A stretch of 64,000 bases of DNA from Phymatolithon calcareum (GCA_977006965.1 OZ345375.1:2108001-2172000); one strand, 5' to 3'; shown: positions 1 through 11,107, numbered from the stretch's first letter. Translations and numbers: made by a program. The notes: generated from the sequence alone by a model not told the origin.

Positions 1-1346
1 TGTCATCAGAAAGTGTGACAGTCAATGCGGAAACAAATGGAACGGCCGCTTCAGTGCCAACTGACGATGCCGTACTTGCGGAAGTTGGAGGAGCGCTGTA
101 CTTGGCTGAGAAGATGATACAGAGTTTCCTTCTTTCTTTCGGATTCCAAGGAGTCTCGTTCATACGTGAAGAGAGAGACTTTTACTGATATCCCTGAGAG
201 TTCAGCGCCGTAATATTGCCGATATGTCGTGACCTGCCAATTGGAGCTGTTCAACGCGCGTGGGTTCTCTTGGAACAACCGGAAATTTTTCTTCTCCTCG
301 CCCACTCAAACATTCGGAGCACAAGAGCTACGCTCCAATTTTAGGCCATGTATGCCACAGAGAAGACGTAGTTTTACGAATATGTTTTTCGGCATTGGTC
401 TAAACACTGGAGCCAAAATATCTTCTTAACTTCTTCAATAGCAGTCCGTCTTCTTGACATCTATGACTTCACGTGCATTGCGTATGTCCATATTGGCTGC
501 ATCAGCGCCTGCATACCTTGATCGCTCGCAAGGGGCTACACCTGCTTGTTGAGTGAGCTCTCCTATGCGCCATGACAAGCCTCCGTTTCCTTTGTCCATG
601 CTCTTCGGGGACTCATGCTCGCATTTTCACTGTACATTACATCAAGCTAGTGTGCTTTGGAGCAGACATCACCAGGCATGCCGTTGAGCTTCTTAAATTG
701 TCAGATACGTTGGGCCAGAGAGGTTGAAAAGCGACAGGCATCTTACAGTCCAAATGTGCCGCTAGTACTTGGGAAGAATGAACTAAGCTCTCTGCCTCTC
801 CGCGCAATCAGATTCTATCGCAAGCACGCTGCCAGAGGAAGCATAACCTTTCAGAGGACGCATGAAGAATAATAAAATACATTAAATGTAGATTATTGTT
901 GAATAATTGAGGGTGAAGAGACGCTTGGCAATTGTCACGGAAGCATTGTGAACGTATTGCGGCACGATCATAGGCGATACGGAAGCTAACTTTGATCCAT
1001 AATGACCTGGAGGAGAGAGATGCTCCAATAGTGCGCCGCGCAGAGTCTACTGAATGCGACTCGAAGGTCATCAGAGTGCCGAACCAACGTTCTTAGCAGC
1101 CAGGTACATGGCAGGAAAGCCTACTTACGTTGTTCAGACTCATCAAGAGCAACGTCGTTCAGTACTACGTTGAGGTGAACTATCTCGCATGACATGCAGA
1201 CTCGCTGGACTAAACCCTCCACGTCCGCGATGTATGGCACTAGGGTTTCTTCGCTAAACCTAGAACTCTCCCGAGATGGACAAAATTTAAGTAAGCAGTA
1301 TCTTCAAAGTTAAACAGGTCCTTACGTTCCAGCCCCGTCCATATGG
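1..1346. other. No supported gene
   Basis: I see no recognisable protein, RNA gene or repeat here. The open frames are short and lack domain-like patterns. The 3' end of the neighbouring minus-strand carrier gene sets the right edge. Confidence 0.5.
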
Positions 1347-2492
1347 TCACTGCATCGCCTCCATAAGCCCTGTTGTAATTCGCAATATAGTCTCAAATGA
1401 GCACAGGGCAATTGCACTTTGAGGCACACTCCGAATCATGCTGGTGCCGCAACCCCGATAGAACGCGCGGAAGCCCTCGTTATTATAAATCTTTCGAAAG
1501 CCGTCCAAAATTCCAGAGTACGATTCGTCAAGTCGCCCCGGCCCCTGCGCCTGTAATCGCAACCGGACAACCTCTACCGGGTACGTGGCCAAGCCGATGA
1601 TGGACGAAGAGGTCGCGCTCGCAGCGGCGACACGTTGGTGCGTAGGTGGCGAACCGTCGGGTCCGCCCGTACCCTTGAGAAATTCGTAAAGCGGCATCTG
1701 CACCATCGCGCCCGGAAATCCGGCGACCGCAGCTAGAGTTCCCGCATACAGGCCGCGAACACCCTGCTCACGCAGAACCACACGGGCAGAGGATACGATA
1801 CCAGCGTACTTGAGCGGCGAATTACGCCCTGAACGGACGAGCTGAGTTTGCTGTTTCGTCTTCAGTACAAAAAGCGGATTGAGAGCGAGACAGGTGACAA
1901 TCCACGCAGAGGCGGCCGCAATCGCGGAGCTGAACTCCTTAGCCGGAATGACGGCTGCAGCCACACGCGGGGGAGGCGGCACTAGTGCACGAGTGGTCGT
2001 GTAAACGCTGAAGAAAATCGCAGCGGCCGGCGTGTGCGATATAAGTGCTGGGGACAGTCCGCGATACAAGCCACGACGGCCCTCTTCACGCAGTACAACA
2101 CGCAATGTCCCGAGCGTGCCCACATAGCGCGGGGTCGCCTGTCCACGCGTCGAGCGCTCCACTGCCAGCTTTGTTCGCGCTACGTCCAGCGGATGAGTAC
2201 ACAGAACGGCTGTACAGAGCGACCGCGCGGCGGGTCAGGGAACTATCTTCAGGTCAGATTGCTGAGAATGAAGGAAAATGCGGGAGGACAACATGGCCTT
2301 ACCGACTGCTCCGGATATGGAGCCTGAAATGGCGGCCGCGCGCGGATCTGGCGCTGTCGCTTGTGCGGTGCCAACGGGCGATACGGCGGATGGCATTGCA
2401 GTTGAGGGGTGGCGAGGATGCGCGCCAGGCGCCATGTCCTCGTCCACGGATCGATCAGAGTGGGGATTGGGAAGTGGACGCACGTACGTCAT
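1347..2492 (-). CDS. Mitochondrial carrier (SLC25), NAD/folate/pyrimidine-nucleotide-carrier-like
   Basis: Spliced gene, complement of join(1347..2209, 2303..2492), 350 residues. It would move a nucleotide or cofactor across the inner mitochondrial membrane. Three carrier signatures of the PX[DE]XX[KR] type are visible: PLDVAR (about residues 70-75), PLFVLK (175-180, with the acidic position replaced by F) and PVEVVR (274-279). Each is followed by a matrix-loop block with an EG..GLY.G pattern, giving the three-fold repeat of the family. The NPLFVLKTK...Q and TYPVEVVR blocks resemble the NAD+/FAD-folate/pyrimidine branch more than ADP/ATP carriers; that substrate guess is inference. The ATG at 2492 is the first in frame; the short Pro/Ala-rich N-terminus precedes helix 1, which is split by the intron. 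Removing the intron joins helix 1 to HPLDVARTK in frame. A plastid or peroxisomal location is possible. Confidence 0.88.
2210..2302 (-). other. 93-bp GT-AG spliceosomal intron in the carrier gene
   Basis: On the minus strand the donor is GTAAGG (from 2302) and the acceptor ends CTGTACAG (2210). Without splicing, the first-exon frame stops inside this stretch. With splicing, a phase-1 junction makes an Ala codon and continues directly into the first carrier signature. It is the only intron I can support in the window. Confidence 0.8.
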
Positions 2493-2565
2493 AGAGGCGT
2501 GAGACTGAATAATAATTTTAACACCCAATTTGTAATTGATAACTTTTTAATGTAATTATAACAGA

Positions 2566-3159
2566 TCAATCTCCACCCTCTACTATCTCCTTGACGGCAG
2601 CAATCACGTTGGCGGCATGGCCAGGTGCCTTAATCCCGCGCCACTCCTTCACGATCTCGCCGTCACGAAGAATGAACGTGCTGCGTTCGATCCCCATGAA
2701 CGTCTTCCCGAACATGCTGCGTTCTTTCCACACGTCGAACGTTTCGGTGAGCTTGCCGTCATCGGCAATTAGCGGGAAGTTGAGCGATTCCTTCTTTGAG
2801 AAATCCTCGTGACTCTCCAGTGAGTCCCGGCTCACACCGATGACGGTCGCGCCGAGCGCGGTTAATTCGTCCTTTGCGTCACGGAAATCTTTAGCCTCCG
2901 TCGTACATCCGGGCGTGGAGTCCTTCGGGTAAAAATATAGCACCACCAATTTTCCTTCGGCGCCGGCCTCTGAGAGGCTCAGCTTGCTACCCGTCGCCTC
3001 CGTTGCTGGTAGCGTCACGTCCGCGACGTTCTCTATGCCGCTCACGGACATGATGACGCGAGTGCGGATCGGCGCGTGGAAGCACGGCGCGCGTCCGCGG
3101 GAGAGCGATACGCGCGCATGGCGCTGGAAGAGCGGAGTAGCGCTGGGCACAAATGCCAT
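2566..3159 (-). CDS. Peroxiredoxin Q / BCP-type thiol peroxidase, 1-Cys form
   Basis: 197 residues, starting at the ATG at 3159. It reduces peroxides with a peroxidatic cysteine. The core runs from about residue 42: YFYPKDSTPGCT carries the T-x-x-C active site with Cys85, then VIGVS.D, NFPLIAD, FGKTFMGIERSTFI with the conserved Arg. The first ~36 residues are rich in Arg, Ser and Ala and poor in acids, as in a plastid (or mitochondrial) transit peptide. In many BCP/PrxQ proteins a resolving Cys lies five residues after the peroxidatic one; here that position is Lys90. The only other Cys (26) is in the presumed transit peptide, so the mature enzyme would be 1-Cys and need an external thiol. 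It sits 73 bp downstream of the carrier start, in the same orientation. Confidence 0.92.
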   Translation of the reverse strand: MAFVPSATPLFQRHARVSLSRGRAPCFHAPIRTRVIMSVSGIENVADVTLPATEATGSKLSLSEAGAEGKLVVLYFYPKDSTPGCTTEAKDFRDAKDELTALGATVIGVSRDSLESHEDFSKKESLNFPLIADDGKLTETFDVWKERSMFGKTFMGIERSTFILRDGEIVKEWRGIKAPGHAANVIAAVKEIVEGGD

Positions 3160-3435
3160 GGTGCTTGTCCCTTGGAGATTTCCCCGCTGACTTATCGCTA
3201 GAGTAGTAGGACAATCCTATATGAGATCAGATTTGTATTGCTTGACCACGTGTCAGACGGGTGGTGTGGAGACAGGTCACAAGCCTGCAATTAGAGTGGG
3301 GAAGAGACACGCGCGCATGATCTCACGCGATCCGCGACGAAGGACCTAACAAAGACTGCGCGAAGCCAGATAAATTATATAAATGTTCCGAGTCATCGTT
3401 TTAAGCGTGGATCCGGTTTGTTAATATCGATGAAG

Positions 3436-4683
3436 TCACTTTGCCTGCCGCTCCAATTCCTGGATCCTCTTCTGCAACGCATCTCTAGTACTCTCCATGT
3501 CACGCATCCCTGCGCGGAGCGTCGCAAGCTCCTTCAAAAGCTCTTTACTCACCATCACCATCTCTGCGAGCTCCGCCCGCAATCCCTCCACTTCTTTGTC
3601 CTTGGGAGGACCGGCCTTGCCTGACGCCGCTGCGGTCGACGGTGGCCCAGTAGTAGGCGGTGCGCGCGTCAGCGACGCCTTCACCGCCGCGACACGCCCG
3701 GTCGCGAGATTTGCCGCTGGGGGAGCAGGCGCGGCACGCAGCGCAGAGACGCGACTGCTTTCTGAGCCTTTGTTCTCCTCAAAGACGGAGGCGCGAGCGG
3801 AGAGTGAGGTCGGACGTGTCGATTGCTCAGAAGCTTTGCTTTCCATTCCCAAGATCTTGCTCTTGGGCGCTGACATGGCGGCCGATTGGGGTGGACCCGT
3901 GGGCGTCGCACGTTGCTCGAACAGAGAGGCCCGCGCAGAGAGGGCGCTCGGCTGCATTGGCGCTTTGTCTGATTTAGCGCGGTCGAGAACCTTGCTCTTA
4001 GGTACCAGCGGGGTTGCCGACACAGGGGCCGGAGCCGGAATGTCCGCGGGCGTGGGCTTAGCTGATTGTTCAAACAGAGAGGCGCGTGCGGAGAGGGAGT
4101 TCGGCTGAACTGGTTGTTTGTTAGATTTAGCGCGGTCTAGATCGCTCTTTCCGCGTTCGAGTAACTTGCTCTTCGCTACAGGGCCAGTCACAGGTGTCGC
4201 ACCTGGCGTATCCAGGGGGGCCGGCTCCGCGATACGCTCTAAAACGGACGCCTTCGCGGAAAAAGTTCCTGGCGCTTTCGTCGAGACCCCCAAATTGGTG
4301 CGCTCAAGCCGACCTGCGCGCTCGGATACGGCACTACCGGAACTTGGTGTGGTCTCCAGGGCGTTTCGACGAGCAGATACGCAAGTCGACGACAGCTCCT
4401 CTTTAGAACCGGCGAGTGCGGCTGCGCGTGCCTGCACGGTAGATGTTGCGCCGCTGGTGGCGACGCGGTCACGAAGCGCGGCAACACTTGGGCCATGCGG
4501 TTTTTCCTCTGCGTCCGCAGCCGCAGTGAAGCGGGACGCAATGTTCGACACCAAACCAGGTCCGCTCGCGCTTCCCCCGCGGGTTAGTCGCGCCTTGGCC
4601 GCCTCGGCGGTACCGGATGCCGGACGTGTGGCGTCATCCTCGGCGCTCTGAAGGCGACGGATACGGTCCTGGATAGACGACAT
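3436..4683 (-). CDS. Repeat-rich coiled-coil protein of unknown function
   Basis: 415 residues from the ATG at 4683 (MSSIQDRIRRLQ). The frame stays open upstream to 4758, but without a better start. I do not recognise the family. The middle is low in complexity (Ala, Ser, Pro, Lys) and built on two alternating short motifs: SARAS[LV]FE (three near-identical copies, plus weaker relatives such as SAKASVLE and SERAGRLE) and KSK[LVI]L followed by R/K/D-rich sequence. Together they form imperfect units of about 50 residues. The last ~55 residues (EVEGLRAELAEM to the end) show heptad spacing of Leu/Met and should form a coiled coil, so self-association or scaffolding is a fair guess. There is no signal peptide or membrane segment. 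It is divergently arranged with the G3BP-like gene. Confidence 0.75.
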   Translation of the reverse strand: MSSIQDRIRRLQSAEDDATRPASGTAEAAKARLTRGGSASGPGLVSNIASRFTAAADAEEKPHGPSVAALRDRVATSGATSTVQARAAALAGSKEELSSTCVSARRNALETTPSSGSAVSERAGRLERTNLGVSTKAPGTFSAKASVLERIAEPAPLDTPGATPVTGPVAKSKLLERGKSDLDRAKSNKQPVQPNSLSARASLFEQSAKPTPADIPAPAPVSATPLVPKSKVLDRAKSDKAPMQPSALSARASLFEQRATPTGPPQSAAMSAPKSKILGMESKASEQSTRPTSLSARASVFEENKGSESSRVSALRAAPAPPAANLATGRVAAVKASLTRAPPTTGPPSTAAASGKAGPPKDKEVEGLRAELAEMVMVSKELLKELATLRAGMRDMESTRDALQKRIQELERQAK

Positions 4684-5183
4684 TGCTTTCTTGGGAACGC
4701 ACGGAATGCCGCGATGGATGTGCTCGCTCAACACGGCGACCTCGAGCGTTGACACCAAGATTCGAACAGTGTACGTGCACTCGTCAACGGGTGCAGCTCG
4801 CGTGGAGGGTGGCCGGGATCAGCACGCCAAAATGGCGGGAATTTCCAGCCCACAGTTCTTTGAACGCTCTCGAGTGCTATTGTATCCCACGCAGGTCCGT
4901 TTCTTGTGAGCAGTACGGTCTGGCATTACAGTAGTCACCGCACTGGGGGCCCTTCCACGGCCAGATTTCGGCGATCAATCATAACGTGTCACTGCTTTTG
5001 GGGTGGGACAGCTGTGCTAATCCGCCCCACGACGCACCAGAACAGCGCACGAACGCCTCGCCGGACGTCACTTCTCAAATCTCACGCCTCGCTTGCCCTT
5101 AAAGCCAACACACTGCCCCTCCCTTCTTCCGCTACTACCAATCCCCTCGACCGCGCGGAAGGCTCTTGAAACCACGACGCAAC
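4684..5183. promoter_or_regulatory. Divergent intergenic region with an E2F-like site
   Basis: These 500 bp separate two divergent start codons and should hold both promoters. ATGGCGGGAA at 4832-4841 reads TTCCCGCCAT on the other strand, close to the E2F/DP consensus TTTSSCGC. No TATA box is obvious. Cell-cycle control is inference from one short motif. Confidence 0.35.
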
Positions 5184-6833
5184 ATGGGAGCATCTCCGGT
5201 TCTCAACCCGACCAAGGTCGCGTACATGTTCACCAATCTCTACTACAAGGTGGCTTCCTCCATTCCCCACCAACTCCCCTCGTTGTATGGTGAGAATTCC
5301 GTTCTCCGTCACGAGGCCCTTATCGCGTCCGGTACCGACGAGATCACTGATGCCGCACACAAGCTTCCGATATCCGGTAACAAAGCCGCGCTGTTTTCCC
5401 TCGACGTTCAGAAAACTGGTTCCGGGTTTGTCGTTCTTGTTGTGGGCGCCCTGCCCGGAAATCGCATGTTCTCCCAGACATTCGTCTTGGAGCACCCGGA
5501 CGGATCTCACCCGCAGCATCTCTATTGTCGCAACGATCTCTTCCGCTTTATGCCGAATGATCTTGAGGCGGCCCGCATTGCATTTGGCAAAGTTGCGGAG
5601 GAGCATACCCAGGACTGGGAAGAATATATCAAGGCTATCAACGCCGGGGTCAAATCACCGCCGCCGACGTGCACAGATATTCCGCCCGAGACCTCCTCCC
5701 CGGCATCTGTCGTCGTCCTTACGCCCAAGAAGCCGAGCACCCCGGAATCTTCACCCGTTAGCGACTTGTCAGTCCCGAAAGATAATAGCGTAGCCCCCGA
5801 TGTCGTTGTCGTTAAGTCCCCGGGTTCAAAGCCGGCATCTCGCAAAAATTCTCCCCGTTCTTCGAAGAAGGCCTCCCCCCCGAAGGAACCAGATGAGGCC
5901 GTCATTCCTCGTTCGGTCTCCATGAAGAAGGAGCTTGGTAAGTCTGCAGCGAATCGTCCCGCGTCGAAGGGCAAGCAAGCTGCTGCCGCCCTGCCCAAGC
6001 CGGTTGCGGAACCTCCCGTTGAAAAGGTTGTCTCTCCCCCCGTCCCCAAGACATGGGCGTCCATTGTGTCGACTCAAAAGGCTGCGGCGAATATTACCGC
6101 ACCCTTGCAGCCAGCTGTTCAGGCTTCCACAATTCCAACGCAGGGCGAGGTGATTAACTCCGGCGGTCCTGCCAGTAACCCTATGAGTCCTGCCGTTTCC
6201 CAGCCTACCAATAAGCCGCATCACGCAAAGCAAGGGAAGACGGCTTCGGGTAAAGGCGGAGCTCAAGGCAAGGCGGTTAAGAATTTGGGTACTGTGAATG
6301 CTTCCAAGGCAAGTGTTATAACTGCACCCGTTGGAAATGCCCCGCCGACGGGGTCTCTCCCGAACACAAACCAAGCGCATAATTATGGAAATCAAAATAA
6401 CAATCATTCACAGTATCACCATCACAACAACAATGGGCATGAGCAGCAGTACAAAGGCCCGGGTCGCGTATTCGGGCCCTCTGCTGTGGTACAGCTGGCA
6501 TCTGTCGGCGACCGTGCGCATAATGCCAAGGAGCTTGTGCACCTGTTCAAGGAAGAGTTTGGTCAGTACGGGCATCGTGTGCGTCACGTCGAGGTGAAGT
6601 CGGCCAAAGGACTCGCCTTCATTGAGTACGACACTGCGGAAGGTGTACATGCCGCAGTTGCAGCATGGGCGTCCGGTGCGCGGACGGAGGGCAAGTTTGC
6701 TGGAGTACCGCTTTCCGTGAGCGAGAAAAGGACATCTTACATGCGTCGCCCGGGTAGCATGCGCGGGGGCGGACGTGGTGGAGGTATGCGTGGTGGTCGT
6801 AGGGGACGCCCGACGTCATCGCCGGCCAGTTGA
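5184..6833 (+). CDS. G3BP-like RNA-binding protein: NTF2 domain, RRM, RGG tail
   Basis: 549 residues from the ATG at 5184. The architecture matches Ras-GAP SH3-binding protein (G3BP), a core stress-granule protein that binds RNA through RRM and RGG and dimerises through NTF2. Residues about 6-125 are the NTF2-like domain (FTNLYYKVASSIP, LYGENSVLRHE, FVVLVVGAL, QTFVLEHP, YCRNDLFRF). A long disordered Pro/Ser/Lys/Ala-rich linker follows (about 150-430), with a Gln/Asn/His-rich patch near 395-415. The RRM spans about 432-515 and includes KGLAFIEYD (RNP1-like). The tail has repeated RGGG/RGG (about 525-540). It is intronless. A short relative of its RRM lies at 57600-57788. The identification rests on domain order; the cellular role is inferred from the family. 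Confidence 0.9.
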   Translation: MGASPVLNPTKVAYMFTNLYYKVASSIPHQLPSLYGENSVLRHEALIASGTDEITDAAHKLPISGNKAALFSLDVQKTGSGFVVLVVGALPGNRMFSQTFVLEHPDGSHPQHLYCRNDLFRFMPNDLEAARIAFGKVAEEHTQDWEEYIKAINAGVKSPPPTCTDIPPETSSPASVVVLTPKKPSTPESSPVSDLSVPKDNSVAPDVVVVKSPGSKPASRKNSPRSSKKASPPKEPDEAVIPRSVSMKKELGKSAANRPASKGKQAAAALPKPVAEPPVEKVVSPPVPKTWASIVSTQKAAANITAPLQPAVQASTIPTQGEVINSGGPASNPMSPAVSQPTNKPHHAKQGKTASGKGGAQGKAVKNLGTVNASKASVITAPVGNAPPTGSLPNTNQAHNYGNQNNNHSQYHHHNNNGHEQQYKGPGRVFGPSAVVQLASVGDRAHNAKELVHLFKEEFGQYGHRVRHVEVKSAKGLAFIEYDTAEGVHAAVAAWASGARTEGKFAGVPLSVSEKRTSYMRRPGSMRGGGRGGGMRGGRRGRPTSSPAS

Positions 6834-7404
6834 TGAGGCAGCCCTCTTCGTGTGCCTGTGCGAAATTCAAGACGTAGAACACACTTAACATCATCATCAT
6901 CATGAGCAGGGACTCTAATAACTCAGGACAGCAGCAAACTTAGTAGAGATGTACGAACTGAAAGGTGGAAAGCATGTATAGATCGTCGGATGCATGGCGC
7001 GGAAAGAGTAAGTGGGATGCAAATTTCGCATCAAGTTTGCATGTATGTTAGTAGGATAGAGCAAGAGCATGGGGCGCTATGTAGAACCCTTCTCTTCCCC
7101 TGACTTGCTTTGGTTGGCGAGCCTGTCGTCTTGTACATTCCATGGATAGTCCCTTAACCGCTAATAGCCGATTATCGAAAAAGACAAGAATTTTGCTCCC
7201 AAATGCATCCTCATCGCCGTCATTCGCCTTGTCTTCCCTTTCGAAACCTATGGCGCAAGGGAGGGATTTGGGTACCCTCTTCTACATTCTTCTTTCGGCC
7301 GAACTTCTTCCTTCATAAAAGAATACCCTTGCTCGATCGCGACTAATTGCCAATAAAGAATGTCGTGTTCGCTTCAGTCAGTTCCATTACCGCCTTTTTT
7401 CACT

Positions 7405-7452
7405 TGATGATACGCTCATTTTTCTTGCGCAAGAAAAATGAGCGTATCATCA
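7405..7452. repeat. 48-bp perfect palindrome with no spacer
   Basis: Each 24-base arm is the exact reverse complement of the other, with the centre in CTTGCGCAAG. The outermost bases 7405 (T) and 7452 (A) still pair; 7404 and 7453 do not. It could extrude as a cruciform or form a hairpin in RNA. There is no neighbouring gene close enough for an obvious terminator role. Confidence 0.9.
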
Positions 7453-10399
7453 CCCGCGCGGGTTCACCGCTGTGCGCGGAGATGTTTAAGGTGCAAAAAG
7501 ATTCCAAATTTTTTGGAATTCGCTTCAGCGCACACACCGTACATCTTCTGGATGTTTCCACGCCAAATCGTGTGTGCTGCTCATGTTACTTGTCACTTGG
7601 CATCTTCTTGTGCACTCGACCTCGTGCTCAGCGAAACTGAAGCTGTGATACGCCGTTTGTCTGCATTTTACTCAACCTTAATGCCAATTACAACCCTTGC
7701 CGAACTTCGGCAAATTCAAATAATTTTGAGTTTCCACTATTGACTGATCGAAAGTCCAAATGTAAACATATTGCATTTTCATTTGAAAGGCTGCAATTCA
7801 TTTGTTCTATAACATTGTATTATCTATCTTCATTAGGGTTCCCACTTGTCCCCTAGAAACGACAGCACTGCTCAAGGACAAGATAGCCGGGCCCTCTCTG
7901 CTAGACCTGTGGTGGTGCTTTGGTGAAATCTATTTCCGCAACTTGCTTTTTTTTAGAGACCATGTCAAATGGCGGTGATGCCAAGTTTGACATGTATAGG
8001 TTGTTCACCGACGTGAAGGAATGACGTCATCCCCTAACGTCGATGAACAACGAACACGGGCCCGGGTGATTCAAGTGGAATCCTGAGGAGGGTATGACAT
8101 GAAACTAAGGAAGACACGAGGGGCTGTAAGCAGGTAGGGATTGTTCACCCGTAGAGATAGTTGGTGTCAACTTCTTTAGAATAAACCACATCCATGTTTC
8201 AACCTGGTGATTGATTCCGACGGACTAATCTGTCCATCCGGTGGGGTTTCGGCAAACAATTGCGATCAAGGACTTTTTGAAATAGCACGGGGAACAAGAG
8301 CTAATTGCGCTCAGAGACACAATCTTGGACTTGAAGTCTGCTAGCAAGTCACCCGTCACTATCGAATTTCGTTTTTCACCGACCTACGTTTCGTGATCAG
8401 AGGTTTCGAAACATGGAGCACTCGGAGCATCGCTGTAGTGTCCTGTCTCACTTAAACAGCAGAATTTGCACAGGGGGACTATCGAGTTAGCTGCCGGTTT
8501 GGAACCTAAAGAGACAGGAAACCTGGTCGGAAACGATGTACTGTACAGTAGCAGCTGGAGACAAAGAAACGAGGATATACCTGTAGGTGGTATACAAGAT
8601 TGTTGGACTCATTGGCTGCACACACGAGGAACAGTGTACCGATCATTCTCAGTAGCATCAAACGATTCCGTGCGGGCGAAAATTTAGTATTTGGTGTTAG
8701 CACTACAGTAGCGGAGAATATCGAGGGGAAGACGGGAGTTGCAAGACCAGTTGGCACACCACACACAAGAAGCGACCTTGCAGCGTGACACCCGCGCAAA
8801 TGCTGCCGAGAGAAGGCGTAAATTTCTTCCTTATGTACCGGGACCATGTTTTAAAATTCCATTTTGAGTGACTGTACAGTTGGGCAGGATGGGAGGGTAA
8901 GCACGTGGCTATTGGCTTGCAGCAGAACGGAACGGAATTGACATATCTAATGTAGCACCAGAAGAGTCAGAAAGTTTTAACTTCTCTCAATGACTTTCAT
9001 CATCATGTCATGAAGATCATACTACTACAATAGAACGAGAGGAACCGTTTGCGCCGATCGTGGGCCCTGGCGACGATTGCAGCCACCACTGCCCGACCTT
9101 TCGAGAGGCCGGGTGGCTATGGCACTGTCTCAAGGCGCGTGTCTGAGTGGCTGGCTGCCTGTGCTCGTCGCGAAAGAATTGGTCTTCTGCTGCAGTAAAC
9201 GACCAACGTTAAAACACTGCGAGTCGGCGTGTTGACTGTACCTTGCTCGTGAGATTTGAGTTGGAACCCGTCTGACGCTCATGCTGTACGCGACACGCCA
9301 CGCGGTCGCAGTTTTCGTCCAATTCCACCGACATAACTATGCCTTCCTGCTCCTAACACCGTCTCAATTATGTGGGTGTTGCAATTGAAAGGCCGTCTGT
9401 AAGTGCACTGTACGTCTATCATTAAAGGTCTGTTGCATTTCGACTTCGTTTTAGTATGTAATTCAATCACATGCAGAATTTCGTAGGTCAGGATGCGATT
9501 CACTGAGATTTCAGAAACGAGTGGAAATCGGCGCCGGCGTCGTCGAAAACGGTTTCCGACACTGACACGTAAGCGTATGTATGGCGACAGAATGTGCTAA
9601 ACCCACACGCGATCACGTTGTGTACATACTATGCAAGGCGTATCGTGTGACACATTCGCATGGCGAACTCAACACACAAACTCAAGTTGCAACGAGACAC
9701 AAGTTGTATAGCCTCGAGAGCCATCCCTGCCAGGTGAACTCTATGTGCTACTGCACTCACGAGGATAATGCCATTAGCCCGGGAGTATAAGTAGCAAGCT
9801 AGACACATCAGTAAAGGCAAGAAGTATTAGTTCAACAGAATGTCATCGTGCTCTCGAAAAGTCAAACGTGGAATGCAGGCTGTTTTAGTATGAAGCCGTT
9901 ATACAACTCGGTTATACACGAACATACGGCGCGTTCTAGTTACTGGAACTGACGGTGCGGCTGTCCGAGTGTCATACTGGTGTTGGGATTCATTGCGACT
10001 TGCATCAAACGCACCGTTTCTCCCAAGCGCCTGCAACTGTCCTCGCACAAAAATACTGTATGAGAGTGGCACCGAAAAAACACTATACAAATGAGCGGAC
10101 AGTTGTCCGATTCACTTCCGAACTCCTGTACCGCCTCTGTACTTCTGCTTCGCTGGTCGCGGCCAACTAAGAATTATATCTCGTGTTATATCTGCGCCAT
10201 GTCCCTCTTATTTCTTTTGTCCTGCTACAATGCATCTGATCCAAACCTATGATTGGTTTTGAAATTGAATTTGAGTGCATGCGATCTCCATGAGTGCAAC
10301 ATCGACAAGCGACGAAGAAAGGAAAGTCGCGAGGGCTATTAATATCATCCTCAACCATGCGGAATAAAATGTTGGACTGAGAGAAAAGTAATAAGAGTG

Positions 10400-10991
10400 G
10401 GAATCAATGTGCCGTTTAACCTCCAGTTGGGTAGCAATCCACCTTTACAATAAAGTACAATACTTCAATATCCAAGAATGGTAGTTGGGAGAGATATATG
10501 AATCAAGGATGATTTGAGTAACCAGAGTAGTTAGCTAGGAGAATTTTTTGAGAAGCGTCTAAGCTGCTCCAAAGTAAGTATTGGGAGCTTTGGAAAAAAC
10601 CATCAAATGTCCCATTATCTACACTTTTAGAAATACATGGTAACGAAGGAACCGGAGAGATAAGCAGACCACGAGACAAGAGGATTCACTGTAAGAGAGT
10701 TAGATTTCTTGCACGCACAACTCCATTTTACAGTACCATAGAATTTCCTGTCCTGACTTTTCATGTCATGATACTGACGCGTCACCCGTTCTAGCGCGCG
10801 CTAACTACAATGTCACGGTTAGATGGATAGCTGCACCTCGGAGCCTGTCCATCGGCAAGAGAGCAGTCAACTTGGATTTGCAAACATTGTGGTTTTTCAA
10901 GAAGAGTACACGCACTTTTGTCACATTCGATGAGATATCGTGATTATAGAACCTGATTAAGGGATCGATGTGCCGCTTTACCTCCAGTTGG
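10400..10991 (+). repeat. Two copies of a ~30-bp direct repeat
   Basis: GATCRATGTGCCG followed by a T/A-rich spacer and CCTCCAGTTGG occurs at 10400-10430 and again at 10962-10991 with about four differences. The pair may mark the ends of a decayed insertion of about 560 bp, but no coding content or target duplication supports that. Confidence 0.5.
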
Positions 10992-11107
10992 ACACTGAGC
11001 GACTTTTTCAATGAACTAGCTTATATTACTCCGAGAGGTGCGTTGCATGCGAAATTTTATTCGAGATAGAGAGATACAGTATACCGTGCACAGTCATTGT
11101 GATCGAG

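Larger units (their letters stand above)
6834..11107. other. 4.3-kb gene-poor stretch
   Basis: I see no supported gene. An ATC-rich microsatellite (ATCATCATC...) lies just after the G3BP-like stop (about 6889-6901). A perfect palindrome is at 7405-7452 and a dispersed 30-bp direct repeat lies at 10400-10430 and 10962-10991. A GC-rich patch with a small hairpin (about 9050-9175) stands out in base composition but matches no RNA that I know. Confidence 0.5.

Noticed and set aside
3497-4108. 203-codon open frame on plus, antisense to the coiled-coil gene
   Set aside because: It mirrors the low-complexity minus-strand gene, has no domain, and the minus-strand frame explains the codon pattern and repeats.
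5522-6407. Long minus-strand frames across the G3BP-like gene
   Set aside because: Shadows of the plus-strand linker, which is rich in Ser, Pro and Lys codons; no start context or domain.
9050-9175. GC-rich patch resembling a structured RNA gene
   Set aside because: Only one short hairpin is evident and no tRNA, snRNA or SRP signature could be matched.
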